From positions 449,916,538-449,980,537 of the forward strand of contig NC_081413.1 in NCBI RefSeq assembly GCF_030272615.1: a stretch of 64,000 nt of DNA, written 5' to 3'. The translations under genes were made by a program, and so were the position numbers. A model generated the notes under the pieces. That model ran no database searches. It was not told the DNA's origin and saw nothing but the letters and a program-made list of their open reading frames with translations. Shown one piece after another: positions 11,858 through 23,481 of this stretch; position 1 is the stretch's first letter, and the number at the start of each line of letters is the position of its first letter. This stretch comes from Cryptomeria japonica. Lineage: Eukaryota > Streptophyta > Pinopsida > Cupressales > Cupressaceae.

Positions 11858-12178
11858 CTATTCAAAAGAGTAGTTGATACTACTACCATTGAGGCCATAG
11901 GTATGACCTTGAATGTAGCAAAATTTTCTCATAAGGTTGCAATGAAGGCACATGAGGAGGTCCCTTTCCTTAGGAATAGGGTAAATTCATTAGAAGAACA
12001 ATTATATTTAGGACCAACATAAAGGTCTCCATCCATGTTGGAGTATCCTTTAGAAGAGGGGATGGCACTGAGTTCAGACCTAGCTCAGGATAGGTTATAT
12101 ATGGCAAGGTTGAATAATGAAATTGACATGTTGAACATGGATGCCTCAAGGATTGAGAAAAGGACTGTAGATGTATAA
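11858..12178 (+). pseudogene. Unidentified coiled-coil-like coding relic
   Basis: One frame reads as plausible protein from 11858 to a stop at 12176-12178, broken by a single TAA near 12019. Readable pieces include VAMKAHEEVPFLRNRVNSLE and DLAQDRLYMARLNNEIDMLN, with leucine/hydrophobic spacing like a coiled coil. I do not recognise the family. The end coincides with the putative G1 LTR start at 12166, so the natural C-terminus may have been cut off by that insertion. It could be a fragment of a retroelement accessory ORF or of a host gene. Confidence 0.4.
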
Positions 12179-13652
12179 ATCTGACCACTTTCTTAAATAA
12201 ATATTTAATATTTATTTTTAACCCCATCCTTCCTATTAATTAAATCCTATATAATTAATTTCTTCATTTTCATCTATTTGATTAAACTAATTACTCAATT
12301 TATTTAATTAAATTCACCTAAACCTTTTCTAGCCTTTAATTAAATAAATCACTTTATTTAATTACTTCCCCTTTCTTCCTTTTAATTAAATTTACATTTA
12401 ATTAAATTAACCCTTGCATATAGATAAATCTAATTTATTTATAACCCCCCCCACTTGTACTTATGCAAGTTGCATCTATTTTAGTTGAAATAAAATAAAT
12501 TTATTCTAATTAAAATCCTAAATCCTCCCTCTTACATTTTCCTACATCTCTCGCTTGCCTCCTAAACCTCTTCTAGATCCTTCTAGATTCTTCTAAACTG
12601 TCTTAATTATCCTTAATCCCCCTAATCATGTCCTTTCCCTAAGTTTGAGGAGGTCACTTCTCAAATTTGGAGGAAAGTCTTCTAAATGCATTTAAGGCTA
12701 TATTTCTTCAACAAGATAACTTGTTGAGTTCCCCCAAATTTGGAAGGACTCTTACAAATTTGTCCTTAAAGTCTTCTTAACCATTAATGTTTAACTCAAC
12801 CCTCCCTTCATGGTTAGCTAATTTCTCTCTAACTTAACCCTCATCTAACCCAAGGGTCTCATCAGGAACTTATGGCTTTGACCCTAGTTATCCTATTAAC
12901 CCTTGCACAAGAGTTTACCCCTTGGGTAAAAGCTTTATCCACTGGATAAACCTAACCTAACCTTAACCTTACCTCTTAAGGTAACCTTCATGTCTTCTCA
13001 GGAATTTAATGCCTCTTGCATCTTCTCTCAAACCACCTCTTGTTGACAATTGTCACCATTTCATTGGTGAAAATTGTAAACATGGATTGAGTAACTTTCA
13101 ATCCTAACCATTGTTAAGATTATTCAATCTTAACCCTCCACTGCCCTATTTTCTCTATAAATAGAGCTCTCATTCTTGATTATCCAAGGATCCAAGTTTC
13201 ATCCATCTACATTATTGTATAATTTACTAAGCATTTTAGCCTCTCTTTGTTAAAATATCATCATAAATATTTAGAAGCGTTTCATTTTCATATCAATTGT
13301 ATATCCATGCGAGTATATCATGTTAGGATAATTTAAGCAATATCTTTATCATATCACTATCTCAATCTTAGCTTAAAGCTTTTAACATATCATATAGATC
13401 TTAGAATGCATTCATGCATATAGATCACAATATCACTTGTTCTGGGAGTTGTCATGCCTAGGTCATTTTCTCAATGGTCTGAGAGCAAAACATTGGCTTT
13501 AGGGATCCTATGAGATAGAGAACAATGGGACACCCCTTGGGAAGTTAATCTAGTTCAAATTAGTTTATATACTTGCATTGAGAGTCTCATTGGTATGTAG
13601 GTCATCTAATCTTGATTTATTCATTTATGATCACCACATTTTCCTGCGTACA
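12166..13652 (+). repeat. 5' LTR of G1
   Basis: The end is set by the PBS a few bases downstream (...GCGTACA at 13652). The start TGTAGATG at 12166 is the best TGT candidate and follows the end of a coding relic, but there is no second LTR to compare with. The block has the AT-rich TTAATTAAAT-type text of the other Tat LTRs here, but it is not the same family as the E2 LTR. Confidence 0.6.
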
Positions 13653-13656
13653 TTTC

Positions 13657-13674
13657 TGACACCCACCATGGGGC
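13657..13674 (+). other. Primer binding site of G1 (decayed)
   Basis: TGACACCCACCATGGGGC follows the LTR end by four bases. It matches the common Tat-type leader start TGGCGCCCACCGTGGGGC, as I recall it, with three G-to-A changes, two of them at CpG sites. The E2 element has the less decayed TGGCGCCC at the same place. Confidence 0.7.
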
Positions 13675-13740
13675 ACGCCCCCAGAAATAACATCATTTTG
13701 TGTGCAGGTAGAAGACAACAATCACATCAGAATTCCAAAC

Positions 13741-13968
13741 TAGCACATATGGGACTTTCTTTAGTACATCTATGGTGAACTTTAGCGCATGCATGGCACT
13801 GTTTAGCACATAGAGAACATAACTTAGCACATTTTGTCATCTTTCTAACACATACCCCTTTCTTCTTGCTCAAATGCATAGGAGCATTCATTTAGCACAT
13901 TCAGGCAACAGAATAGTGCATAGGTTCTGCACCATAATTCAGCGCATCTATACGAAAGTTTAGTGCAT
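13741..13968 (+). repeat. 21-bp phased TAGCRCAT array, cluster 1
   Basis: Copies of TAGCACAT, TAGTACAT, TAGCGCAT, TAACACAT, TAGTGCAT start at 13741, 13762, 13783, 13804, 13825, 13846, 13893, 13914, 13940 and 13961. Steps are exactly 21 bp except two that carry 5 extra bases. The 13 bases between cores are not conserved. The variants fit an ancestral TAGCGCAT that lost its CpG on either strand. Confidence 0.9.
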
Positions 13969-14160
13969 ATCTTTGACAAAGAGAAAAATTTGTAACATAG
14001 TTAGAAAATTTAGGCTTGTGGAGCCCACCATCAAGATTTAATTTTTGACTAACTGTATGTAGGTTCTAACATTTTTCAGTACAGAAAAAGGAGGAGTTAA
14101 TTAGTTTTATTTACTTTCTTTTATAAGTTGGTAAAAATAACTCACTTTATTATTGCAAAG

Positions 14161-14435
14161 GCTTAAAATCAATTTCACGTTTCTTTTGGATGCTTAAAAA
14201 GAACTTCATCATTTCTTTTTGGTGCCTAAAATAGACTTCATCTTTCTTTCTTGCATGATTAAAAAGAACAACAAAATTAAATCTTTCCTTTTATGCAAGA
14301 TAGGATCATCTTTATTTGGGCTCTAAAAAGAACAAAACACAATTTCTTATTTCTACAAAGGGTTAAAATTGGACATCATTTTCTTTTGGTGTTGATTAAA
14401 ATGAACCTCATTTTTAATTTCGGAGTTTAAAAAGA
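14161..14435 (+). repeat. Degenerate ~31-bp tandem repeat
   Basis: About eight blocks of TTAAAAAGAAC followed by TTCAT and TTTCTTTTGG start near 14161, 14191, 14223, 14256, 14319, 14360, 14390 and 14421, mostly 30-33 bp apart (one gap of about two units). Confidence 0.7.
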
Positions 14436-15509
14436 AACTTCAATTCATTTCAAAAGAGCTTTCAAGATTGCAAAACTATTGTTATTAATTTGACGATTTT
14501 ACTTTGGTTGACCAGGATTTCTTTAAGTTCAAAAATTTTGCTATCTTCACACATTGCTATATTCAGATAAAAAGAACATCATGTCTTCTTGGAGCAACAT
14601 TTCTATCTAGCTTAGACAATTTTGCAATGAAGGTTTAAAAATAATCCTTGTCTTTTGTGTTTGTGAGGTGATAGGTATATGATCTCACCTTCAATGGGTG
14701 ACCAAAAATCCAGAACCATCTCTTTTATGGTTTCTTTCAGTTTCATGCATTAACACCTTTAGAAGGCTTGCCCTCCTGAGTTTCCCTTAGGGCATCATTA
14801 AGGCTGGTGAGAGGGAAATGACCTAAGTGGGAAACGACTTTATTGACAATTATTCAAACCCACTATAATCAAATGTGGAGGCTAAAAAATATCCCCTCCA
14901 ATGGTTATGCTTAGTGATTAGCCTTCCCCCAATATCTTTAAGATATGTAAAGCCTTTGTTCTAAAGGTTGGGAAGCCTCTTGAGGCATTTTATCACTGAA
15001 GACCGAATGTTAGCCTGATTACAAACCTTAGCATTAGAAGCTTTGATTCGAGGCAATTAGCAAACATTGGCAATATCATAGTGCAAGGGTGGGGAAGAAT
15101 CCACCACCAGGATCACTCACCATATATATCCCAAGATAACTACTCAATTGTGAAGCAATTCACTTTAAGTTAATTTCTAGACAAAGGCAAAAAAACAGGC
15201 ACCCTCTAGGGGGTGACAAGGATGTTTGAGCTTATGGAATATCAAGACTAGTGGGCTATAATATTGTCAATGACCTTTGAATAGAGAGTCTTCTTGATAT
15301 GTCTTATTTGTAATCCAAGCCACTGAAAACATTAGGGATTTTAAAAACATCCTCAAAAGAACGTACACTATTGGTTTAGCATAGATAAATTGTTATTACT
15401 TCTATCTGCTATTTTTTCAAATCATTTTATCACAAAATCATCCATCAAAGCACAAAATTCATTTCTCAACAACTCAACAGAATCATCAAAACAAAGTTAT
15501 CAGGACAGT

Positions 15510-15870
15510 TAGCATGTAGGAACAACATTCTAGCGCATATCAACCATCAGATAGTGCACTCCAACCAGCAATTAGCACTTCCATCACTCAAATTAGCGTA
15601 TGATCAATGTCATATTGGAAAAAAATCAAATAGAACTTGCCAACATCTTTATAGCACATAGGAGTATTAGCCTAGCACATTGGAAACATATTAGTGCATT
15701 TGCACCAAACATTAGATCCTCAAAGGGACATATTAGCACATAACCAATTCATCAATTGTGCTATCAAAAAGTAGGAAATAGCACATTTGAGAAGCATCAT
15801 AGTGCATCTGGATCATTCTATAGCACTTTGGGGGCATCCTTAAGTGCATCAGGGCTTTGTTCTAGCACAT
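15510..15870 (+). repeat. 21-bp phased TAGCRCAT array, cluster 2
   Basis: Cores begin near 15510, 15531, 15552, 15573, 15594, 15613, 15631, 15652, 15673, 15692, 15713, 15734, 15756, 15779, 15800, 15821, 15842 and 15863. Most steps are exactly 21 bp. The non-21 steps change the reading frame, so the array does not behave as a coding repeat in its present form. Confidence 0.9.
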
Positions 15871-16751
15871 GATCAAAATTTGCAGAAAACAAAGAGCAAA
15901 GAAGTCACCTTGGGAAATTTTCATCAACAGTTTCAGATATCGTTTTGGGTCCTCTAACAAAATCCAATAAAAAATTGCAAAAAGGGATCATAAGTGTGAA
16001 TATCCAAATCCAACTAAGCACCCTTAGAAAGAGATCAAATCATCAACTATATTGAGATCACATTTCATCCAACAAGATTAAGGAGTATCAGGACAGTGAT
16101 CAAAGTTTCTACCATCCAACAAATCATATCAAAACAATACCTAATTAGGATCTCAATTTATCAAAGTAAGTTTCTACATCATGAAACTTGACTCACATCA
16201 TTTGGCACACTCTTTTGTAAGGGAGAATCAAACTAAACCTTTACTTGATAAGTAGACTTGAGTATCCAAAACAAAGTATCCATATCAACATCAACATTGA
16301 TCATTTGTGTATGACCACTCCCCATATTTTGAGAAGAAGAAGTCTTCATCAAAAGACTAAGTTGAAGAAGAGACAACCTAGTTCTAAGGCACATATCAAG
16401 GAGTAAATTTCTCTATATCAACTGTCAACTCTTTATATCACATCATGCATTATTTCCTCATATGCAGTTGTATATCGAAGGAAAACCCAACGAAATTGAC
16501 AAAGGACCTTTGAAAAGTAGGGATTACATTTAGAAAGAATCATTCAACCAATGCCTTAATAGGAGAGGGAAGATTAATCCCACCTTGTTTCCAAAGCTTC
16601 TTATCACTTATAATGAAGCTTGACTTGAGCCACCAACTACACCAAGAACCCCAATAGAAGAAGAAGAATTCACTACTGTAGAGATATATTGATGCCCATT
16701 GTCACTCGATCTTGGAGAAACAAAAAAAAGGAATCACAACCAGAATCAAGC

Positions 16752-18656
16752 ATGAGTCATAGGGAGACCAATCCTTTTGATGAATATGAAAATATGGAAG
16801 AAACAACGATCACCGAAGATCTTCTCCAAGAATGTTAAGAGAATGTTACTTTCCAAAAACTCTTAGAAAGAATTATAGAAATGGATAAGAAAAAATATCT
16901 CCTCATGCTAACTAGTAAAGGAGTCAATACTTGTGAGGATTTTGACACGACAAATTTAAGGAATATGGTTGAGAGAATTTCATGAACAAGGGCGAGGAAC
17001 TATACTTACAATCAAGAACACCTGAGAGGAGAGGAAACGCGTGATCAAGAAAATATATGCAACTGAGATCACACCCATGAAAAAGATAACACTCATGAAC
17101 AAGACAATACCTACAATCAAGACAATCTTAATGAATGAGGGGAAAATCCCCACCAAAGGACCAATGCACCCCTAGTTGTTCTTACACAACAACTCCAAAA
17201 AATTCAAAGACAAACGCAGGACATGCAACAAGGAACCATGATACGATACTAATTAGATGGCATTTGTCCTTATCCTTTTCATAGGAGATTAAACATGGTA
17301 CCTTTTCCCCATATTCAGATATACCAAAGTATGACAAATACAATGGTAAGAGTGATCCCTGTGATCATGTTTGGAAATTTTGTACTATGAGCTTGTAGTT
17401 CTCTCATAATGATACATACTTAATGAGACTATTCCCAAGAGGTTTGGGAGGGAAAACAATGGAGTGGTTGTCAAAACTCACACCTCCCATTAGATCATTT
17501 GATGAGTTGGTGAATAAATTCATAACACAATACTCCTATAATATCCAACACGCGATCACTATTATTGACATAGCAATACGAAACAAAAGAACAATGAAAC
17601 ATTCATGGTATCTCTACAATGATGGAAGCACATGGTCGCAAGGTACCCATGAGATGTACTTGAAAAGGAAAAGATGGAAATCTTCATAGATAGTCTTAAT
17701 AGTGAAATGAGTTATCATCTCAAACTATAGTGTATACCATCTTTTGCAAAATTAATAGAGAATGGTATCCAAGTAGAGAAAGCTTCCATCAAGAAAGGAA
17801 CCTTGAAGTTCTTTAAGGAAGGTGTTAGTTCGTCAAACAATACACCTTTAACAATCAAAACAATAACAACAACTCAAACAAGTCCAAATTTTGGACAAGA
17901 AACAAAAACATTGTTAATGATGGGGTAGTTGATGCCAATAATGTAAAGTCTAAACAACCAGTGTTGACTTTATTAGGCAACCCACCATCCAATAATGATC
18001 AAAGAAGTTCTAATCAAGGCACTAACACTTATCAATGAAATACCAACCAAGAAGATTCAATATCAAACAACAACAACAATTACCAAGGAAATAACAACAA
18101 CAACCTAGGGAATAACACAAACCAAAGAGGCAATGCTAATACTTTCCCATATCAACAAATATACACACCATTAGGACAAACCTTGGAATCAACATTTTGA
18201 GAGCTATTGGTAAATAAGATCATCACATTTCCAACCACAAGCAACTTTGAACTCCAAGTCAAACCATCATGGTGGAATGACTCGCATTATTGTGATTATC
18301 ATCGAAACAAGTGGAATAGCACAAATGATTGCATGAGGTTGAAGAAACTTGTTCAAGATATGATATACAAGGTAGACTTAACAGTCGATGGTTATAAAAC
18401 CAATGGTGACCATGAAGTTTTCAAAAATCCTCTTCCTAATTATGACAATGGAGGAGCACCAACGTCAAACAACACTAAAGGAGCTCATATCAATCACATA
18501 TATAAAAACATCATCAATCACATATTGGCACATGACAATCAAATCAATGTCATAAAAATCAAAGATAAACAAGAACATGTGTCGATAAATGTGACAACAA
18601 GAGCTCAGAGTTATGTCTTGAAGGGGAACGCATCAACTGATAGTTTTGATACTAAT
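16752..18656 (+). pseudogene. G1 gag (Tat-type)
   Basis: Structural protein of G1. The first ATG after the leader (16752) opens a polar N-terminal part (MSHRETNPFDEYENMEE) with several stops. A frameshift precedes the retrotransposon Gag domain (about 17310-17700), recognised by IPKYDKYNG and LMRLFPRGLGGKTMEWL. A Gln/Asn-rich linker follows. The last part (18207-18656) has KPSWWNDSHYCDYHRNK...DCMRLK, which aligns with the knuckle-like region of the E2 gag copies. The copia element C1 interrupts it directly after SFDTN, and reading resumes at 23482. Confidence 0.85.
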
Positions 18657-20160
18657 TGTTAAGTATAGATGCCAAGCTAACAAGATGAAAGGGGGGGGGG
18701 GTGAATCATAAAAACTTGATCTTCCATAAAAACAATAGATTGAACCTCGGTAACATATACTTCAGCAATAACCAAAATTGCTAAACATGCAAACTCATAA
18801 GCATATAAACATCATAACACTCATAACACCAGATTTAATGTGGAAACCCAAATAGGGAAAAACCACTGTGGGATTTTGGACCCACTAAGAAATATACTCT
18901 TCTAGAGTATGCTCGGTTAAAAACAAATCCTGTTAAAGATTACAAACACATTGCTAGATGTGACCCGGTTAAGGGATTTCCCTCAGATCTGTTAGGATCT
19001 TCACCTTGTTAGAAGTGACCTTGCTAAAGGATTTCAAACACTCAATTAGAATGTCACCTTGCTAGAGGGTTTTACAAATAAGACTATTAGGTCCACTTGG
19101 TTAAAATATTTTCTGTCTCTTTACAAAATAACAGTAATAAAATATATCTGAAACTTCACATCAAAAATGCTAAAGCAGATTCTTATTTGCTCAAAACAAT
19201 CTAGTCATAGGACTTATCTTGTCCCTCTGCTAGGCTCTATACTTTGTTAATCAAACAGGTCTTCAAGCTTCTGAGCTCGGTAATCACTATGTAGCATCCC
19301 TGTGCTTACACTTGCCTGCATGTATTGTTTATCAACAGTTCCTTATTTATAAACAATTTGCTAAGCACTTAATCTCCTTGATCACATATCCCATGATCAG
19401 ACATAGCCATCAGATTTTTAAACTTGACCAAGTTCAATGTATCCTTCGATCTGAAAATGTTTTACCTTGCCTTGGAACTTGCATACATTTCTTGGAACTT
19501 GTGCTAAGGTATTGCAGTTCAATCTGAGCTGTAGATCTTTCTGCCGATCTTCTATTTCCATAGATTCTTTAACAAACTTCATGCATGGCATACCAATCAT
19601 TTAATCTATTCCAGCTCATCAGCTTCCTTCATTAAATATCACATTTAATCATTTAATGCATTCTGTTACAGCTCGGTTGCAACTCGATATATACTAAATT
19701 GCACTCGATAGACATTTTGCCTTCATTAACTGATAGCGATAACCTTAGGGTTTGCCGACTAGGTTCCTTAGGGTTTACCAACTAGGTTCTTTGCTCGGTA
19801 ACATAGTATAGTATTAACCTTTCAATCAATAGCATATGTAGGATATCAAAACAATCTAAACATCATGATCTCATCATTGTCTAACTTGGTAATAGTTGCC
19901 CATTGAATAACTTATTTCTCCCCTTATTCATCACAATCTTTCTGTGTCTTTTACCGACATCTTTATACTCGTCAAATCATACTTCTTAAGATATGGCAAC
20001 ATCACACTGAATTAGAAATCAATTTCTTGACATCAATGACAAAATAATAATATTAAGATAGTAAACATCCTCAATCAGTTATATCCATAATCATCAACAA
20101 CCTTCTCAATATCCTAATTGAAATGCCAACAATCTCTTATTGTCTGTTATAATGCCAACA
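18657..20160 (-). repeat. C1 3' LTR
   Basis: It runs from TGTTGGCATTATAAC at 20160 to ...CTATACTTAACA at 18657 on the minus strand. A G-run (18689-18700 on +) and the conserved TTTTTCCC/TTTGGGTTTCC motif (18842-18862) lie near the end. The part 19155-20160 is repeated at 22495-23481. Confidence 0.85.
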
Positions 20161-20171
20161 ATCTCCCCCTT
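20161..20171 (-). other. C1 polypurine tract
   Basis: The minus strand reads AAGGGGGAGAT directly before the 3' LTR. A further PPT-like CT-rich tract lies at about 20262-20275. Confidence 0.8.
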
Positions 20172-20444
20172 GGCATTGATGGCAAAACCAATTGATTTGG
20201 CCTAATTGATTCAGATTCAGATTGTTGTGAGATTCTAAAATTCTCTCCCCTTGTCATCAGACTTCTCCCCCTTTGACAACAATGCCAAAAAGTAAAAGAG
20301 CTAAAACATGATTTCTTTAGTTGAGAAGTGAATTCCTTGTTGTTATGTGTCAACTCAGTCTCGGTTAGAGCATTATGTCTTCAATTCCTGTTCCCTGTAT
20401 TTGTTTCCTGCACACCTTTAGAAAACATCCTAAAGTCTGTATAT

Positions 20445-20864
20445 TCATCGAATTGATGCTTTCACCAAACTCTGTCGGTGAGTAGAAGATAGGGGTAGGA
20501 CCCCTAACTTGCTTCTTATATATTCAAAAGTGTCCCTTGGCAATGGCTTTGTGAAGATATCTGTGATTTGTTCAATTGTGCTAACATACTCCAACACCAC
20601 TTTCTTCACTTGAACTTCTTGTCTAAGATAATGATATTTGATAGAGATGTGCTTTGTCTTAGAGTGCATAGCAAGATTCTTTGGAATGTTAATGGCACTA
20701 GTATTGTCACAAAATATAGTTACTGGCTCGGTAACTTTCTCATTTATACCTTCCAACAATTGTTTGATCCATGCTATATTGGTACAATTCAATGCTATAG
20801 CAACATATTCAACTTCTGTTGTTGACTGTGAAACACATCCTTGTTTCTTGCTAAGCCAAATCAC
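20445..20864 (-). pseudogene. C1 RNase H (copia)
   Basis: The RNase H domain degrades the RNA strand during reverse transcription. The copia pattern is clear: WLSKKQGCVSQSTTEVEYVA, then IFCDNTSAINIPKNL, MHSKTKHISIKYHYLR, and TDIFTKPLPRDTFEYIRSKLG near the C-terminus. It lies in a different frame from the RT portion upstream, so a frameshift lies between about 20900 and 21140. The C-terminus is followed by about 270 bases of 3' untranslated DNA and the polypurine tract. Confidence 0.92.
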
Positions 20865-20899
20865 TAGTCTTTCTCCTAAAACGAAAGCTCCTCCACTTG

Positions 20900-22060
20900 T
20901 GCTTTTTCTATCATCGATGTTGCCTGCCCAATCAGAATCAGTATAAACTTTTAAATCAAAGTCATTTCCTTTCTGATATACTAAGCCATAATCCTCATTA
21001 CTTTCAAGTATCTAAAAATTCTCTTGATTGCTATCATGTGTGTTTCCTTGGGATCTGTAGAAAATCTTGCAACTATACCTACCGCATTTGCTATGTTTGT
21101 TCTGTTGTGAACAACATATTGCAATTTTCCAATCATAGATCAGTAAAGTGTCTCATCAACAGATGCAGATTCATCATTCTTTGATAATTTACAGTTGGTA
21201 GTCATAGGAGTACTTACTGGTTTTGAATCCTCCATTCCAAATTTCTTCAAGATTTCCTTTATGTACTTGGATTGAGTAATGAAAATCTCATCTTTCATTT
21301 GTAGTATTTGTAAACCTATAAGATACTTTATCTCACCAATTAATGACATCTCAAATTCTTTGCTCATTTCATTTCCAAAGTTCTTTCATAAAGAGTCATT
21401 TCCACAAAAGATAATATCATCAACAAATATGGCTGAGATCAGTATTCCATTTTCATCATTCTTCATATACATATTATTCTTTTCACTTGTCCTTATGAAA
21501 CTAATATTGATTAAATAAGAGTGCAATCTCTCATACCATGCTCTAGGTGCTTGTTTCAAACCATATAATGCTTTGTTCAATTTACATACCTGATCTTTAT
21601 TCTTGTCTTCAATAAATCCTTCAAGTTGTTCAATATAAACTTCTTATTCTAATCTACCATTCAGAAATGTAGATTTGACATCCATTTGATATACCTTGAA
21701 ATTTTTGTAAGCAGCATATACCAACAATGTTCTTACTCCTTCGAGTCTTTCCATAGGTGTAAAAGTCTCACCATAATCAATTCCCTCTTCTTGAGCATAT
21801 CCTTTGCAAACTAGTCTTGCTTTATTTTGAATGACCTCACCTTTTTCATTCAGCTTGTTTCTGAAAATCCACTTTGTACCGATTACTTTTTTGTCCTTCG
21901 GTCTTGGGACCAGTGTCCATGTGTCATTCTTCTTGATTTGATCAATCTCTTCTATCATAGCATTTATCCAATCTTCACTATTAAATGCCTCTTTCACTAT
22001 CCTTGGTTCAAATTCAGATATCAGACATGTGTTCTGTCTTAGTTTGTTTCTTGTCATCAC
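20900..22060 (-). pseudogene. C1 reverse transcriptase (copia)
   Basis: RNA-dependent DNA polymerase of C1. Blocks in order on the minus strand: WINAMIEEIDQIKKNDTWTL, GTKWIFRNKLNEKGEV, KARLVCKGYAQEEGIDYGET, FTPMERLEGVRTLL, QMDVKSTFLNG, LNKALYGLKQAPRAWYERL, and the active site FVDDIIF (about 21410-21425). Then GEIKYLIGLQI and a KFGMEDSKPVSTPM-like thumb region. Three pieces (22060-21644, 21580-21386, 21367-21140) share one frame, separated only by stops. Confidence 0.92.
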
Positions 22061-22279
22061 TGGATCATCCTTATCTCCTATAATCTGACTTGATGCATGA
22101 TTCCTTCTAACATACTTGGCTAATATAGGATCAGTAGATTCTGTATGATCTTCTTCATCACTTGGTAACTAGACATTATCTTTATTTTCTTCAGCAGCTT
22201 TCTCGATAGGACTTCTCGGTTGAACATACACAAATTCTTCATAGTCTTCTGGTTCTTTAGAATTTCCTTCATCATTTCC

Positions 22280-22504
22280 TTATGCAAATTCATCAATTTT
22301 CACATTTGCACTTTCTACTATTTTGTTAGATGATTTGATCAGACATTTAAATGCTTTACTTCTAGAAGAATAACCAAGAAATGTTCCTTCTCCACTTTTC
22401 TGATTAAACTTTCCATTTCTATCATCTTTGTGTACATAGCATCTACTTCCAAAGATTTTGAAGTAACTTACATTAGGTTTCTTGTCCCATATATGCAACT
22501 TCAC
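22280..22504 (-). pseudogene. C1 integrase C-terminal fragment
   Basis: KPNVSYFKIFGSRCYVHKDD and GTFLGYSSRSKAFKC are the copia post-integrase block before RT. Its upstream side ends at about 22500, where LTR sequence begins at a shared AACTTCACAT. The catalytic integrase core is deleted. Confidence 0.85.
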
Positions 22505-23481
22505 ATAAAAAATGCTAACGAAGATTCTTATTTGCTCAAAACAATCTAGTCATAGGACTTATCTTGTCCCTCTGATGGGCTCTATACTCTATTAATCAAA
22601 CAGATCTTCAAGCTTTTGAGCTCGGTAATCACTATGTAGCATCCCTGTGCTTACACTTGCCTGCATGTATTGTTTATCAATAGTTCCTTATTTATAAACA
22701 ATTTGCTAACTACTTAGTCTCCTTGATCACATATCCCATGATCAATCATAGCCATCAGATATTTAAATTTGACTAGGTTCAATGTATCCTTCGATTTGAA
22801 AATGTTTTACCTTGCCTTGGAACTTGCATACATTTCTTGGAACTTGTGCTAAGGTATTGCGGTTCAATCTGAGTTGTAGATCTTTTTGCCGATGTTCTAT
22901 TGCCATAGATTCTTTAACAAACTTCATGCATGGCATACCAATCATTTAATCTATTCCATCTCATCAACTTCCTTCATTAAATAACGCATTTAATCATTTA
23001 ATGCATTCTTTTATAGCTTGGTTGCAACTCGGTAAATACTAAACTTCGTTTGGTAGACATTTCGCCTTCATTTATCGACTAGGTTCCTTAGGGTTTAACA
23101 ACTAGGTTCTTTGCTCGGTAACATAGTATAGTATTAACCTTTCAATCAATAGCATATGTAGGATATCAAAACAATCTAAACATCATGATCTCATCATTGT
23201 CTAACTTGGTAATAGTTGCCCATTGAATAACTTATTTCTCCCCTTATTCATCACAATCTTTCTGTGTCTTTTACCGACATCTTTATACTCATCAAATCAC
23301 ACTTCTTAAGATATGGCAACATCATACTAAATTAGAAAATCAATTTCTTGACATCAATGAAAAATTAATAATATTAAGACAATAAATATCCTTAATCAAT
23401 TATATCCATAATCGTCAACAACCTTCTCAATATCCTAATTGAAATGCCAACAATCTCTTATTGTCTGTTATAATGCCAACA
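22495..23481 (-). repeat. C1 5' LTR, 3' part deleted
   Basis: Matches 19155-20160 with small differences, for example a deletion near 23070 relative to 19735-19770. The LTR part equivalent to 18657-19150, the PBS and gag are missing, and the LTR joins directly to the integrase fragment. Confidence 0.88.

Larger units (their letters stand above)
13675..16751 (+). other. 5' leader of G1, non-coding, with three motif arrays
   Basis: About 3.1 kb between PBS and gag with no convincing protein. It holds two clusters of a 21-bp phased TAGCRCAT motif (13741-13968 and 15510-15870) and a roughly 31-bp degenerate repeat (14161-14435). The remainder is AT-rich. Long leaders are usual for the Tat group, but I do not know of this repeat being described. 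Confidence 0.7.
18657..23481 (-). mobile_element. C1: Ty1/copia element inserted in G1 gag, internally deleted
   Basis: Minus-strand order is partial 5' LTR (23481-22495), integrase C-terminus, RT, RNase H, polypurine tract, complete 3' LTR (20160-18657). PBS, gag, protease and most of integrase are missing. G1 gag/protease reading flanks both sides. The flanking pentamers CTAAT (18652-18656) and TCAAT (23482-23486) could be a decayed target duplication. The PPT and LTR style (AAGGGGGAGAT then TGTTGGCATT) matches N1 and N2, so a C1-like element could be their autonomous relative. Confidence 0.88.
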
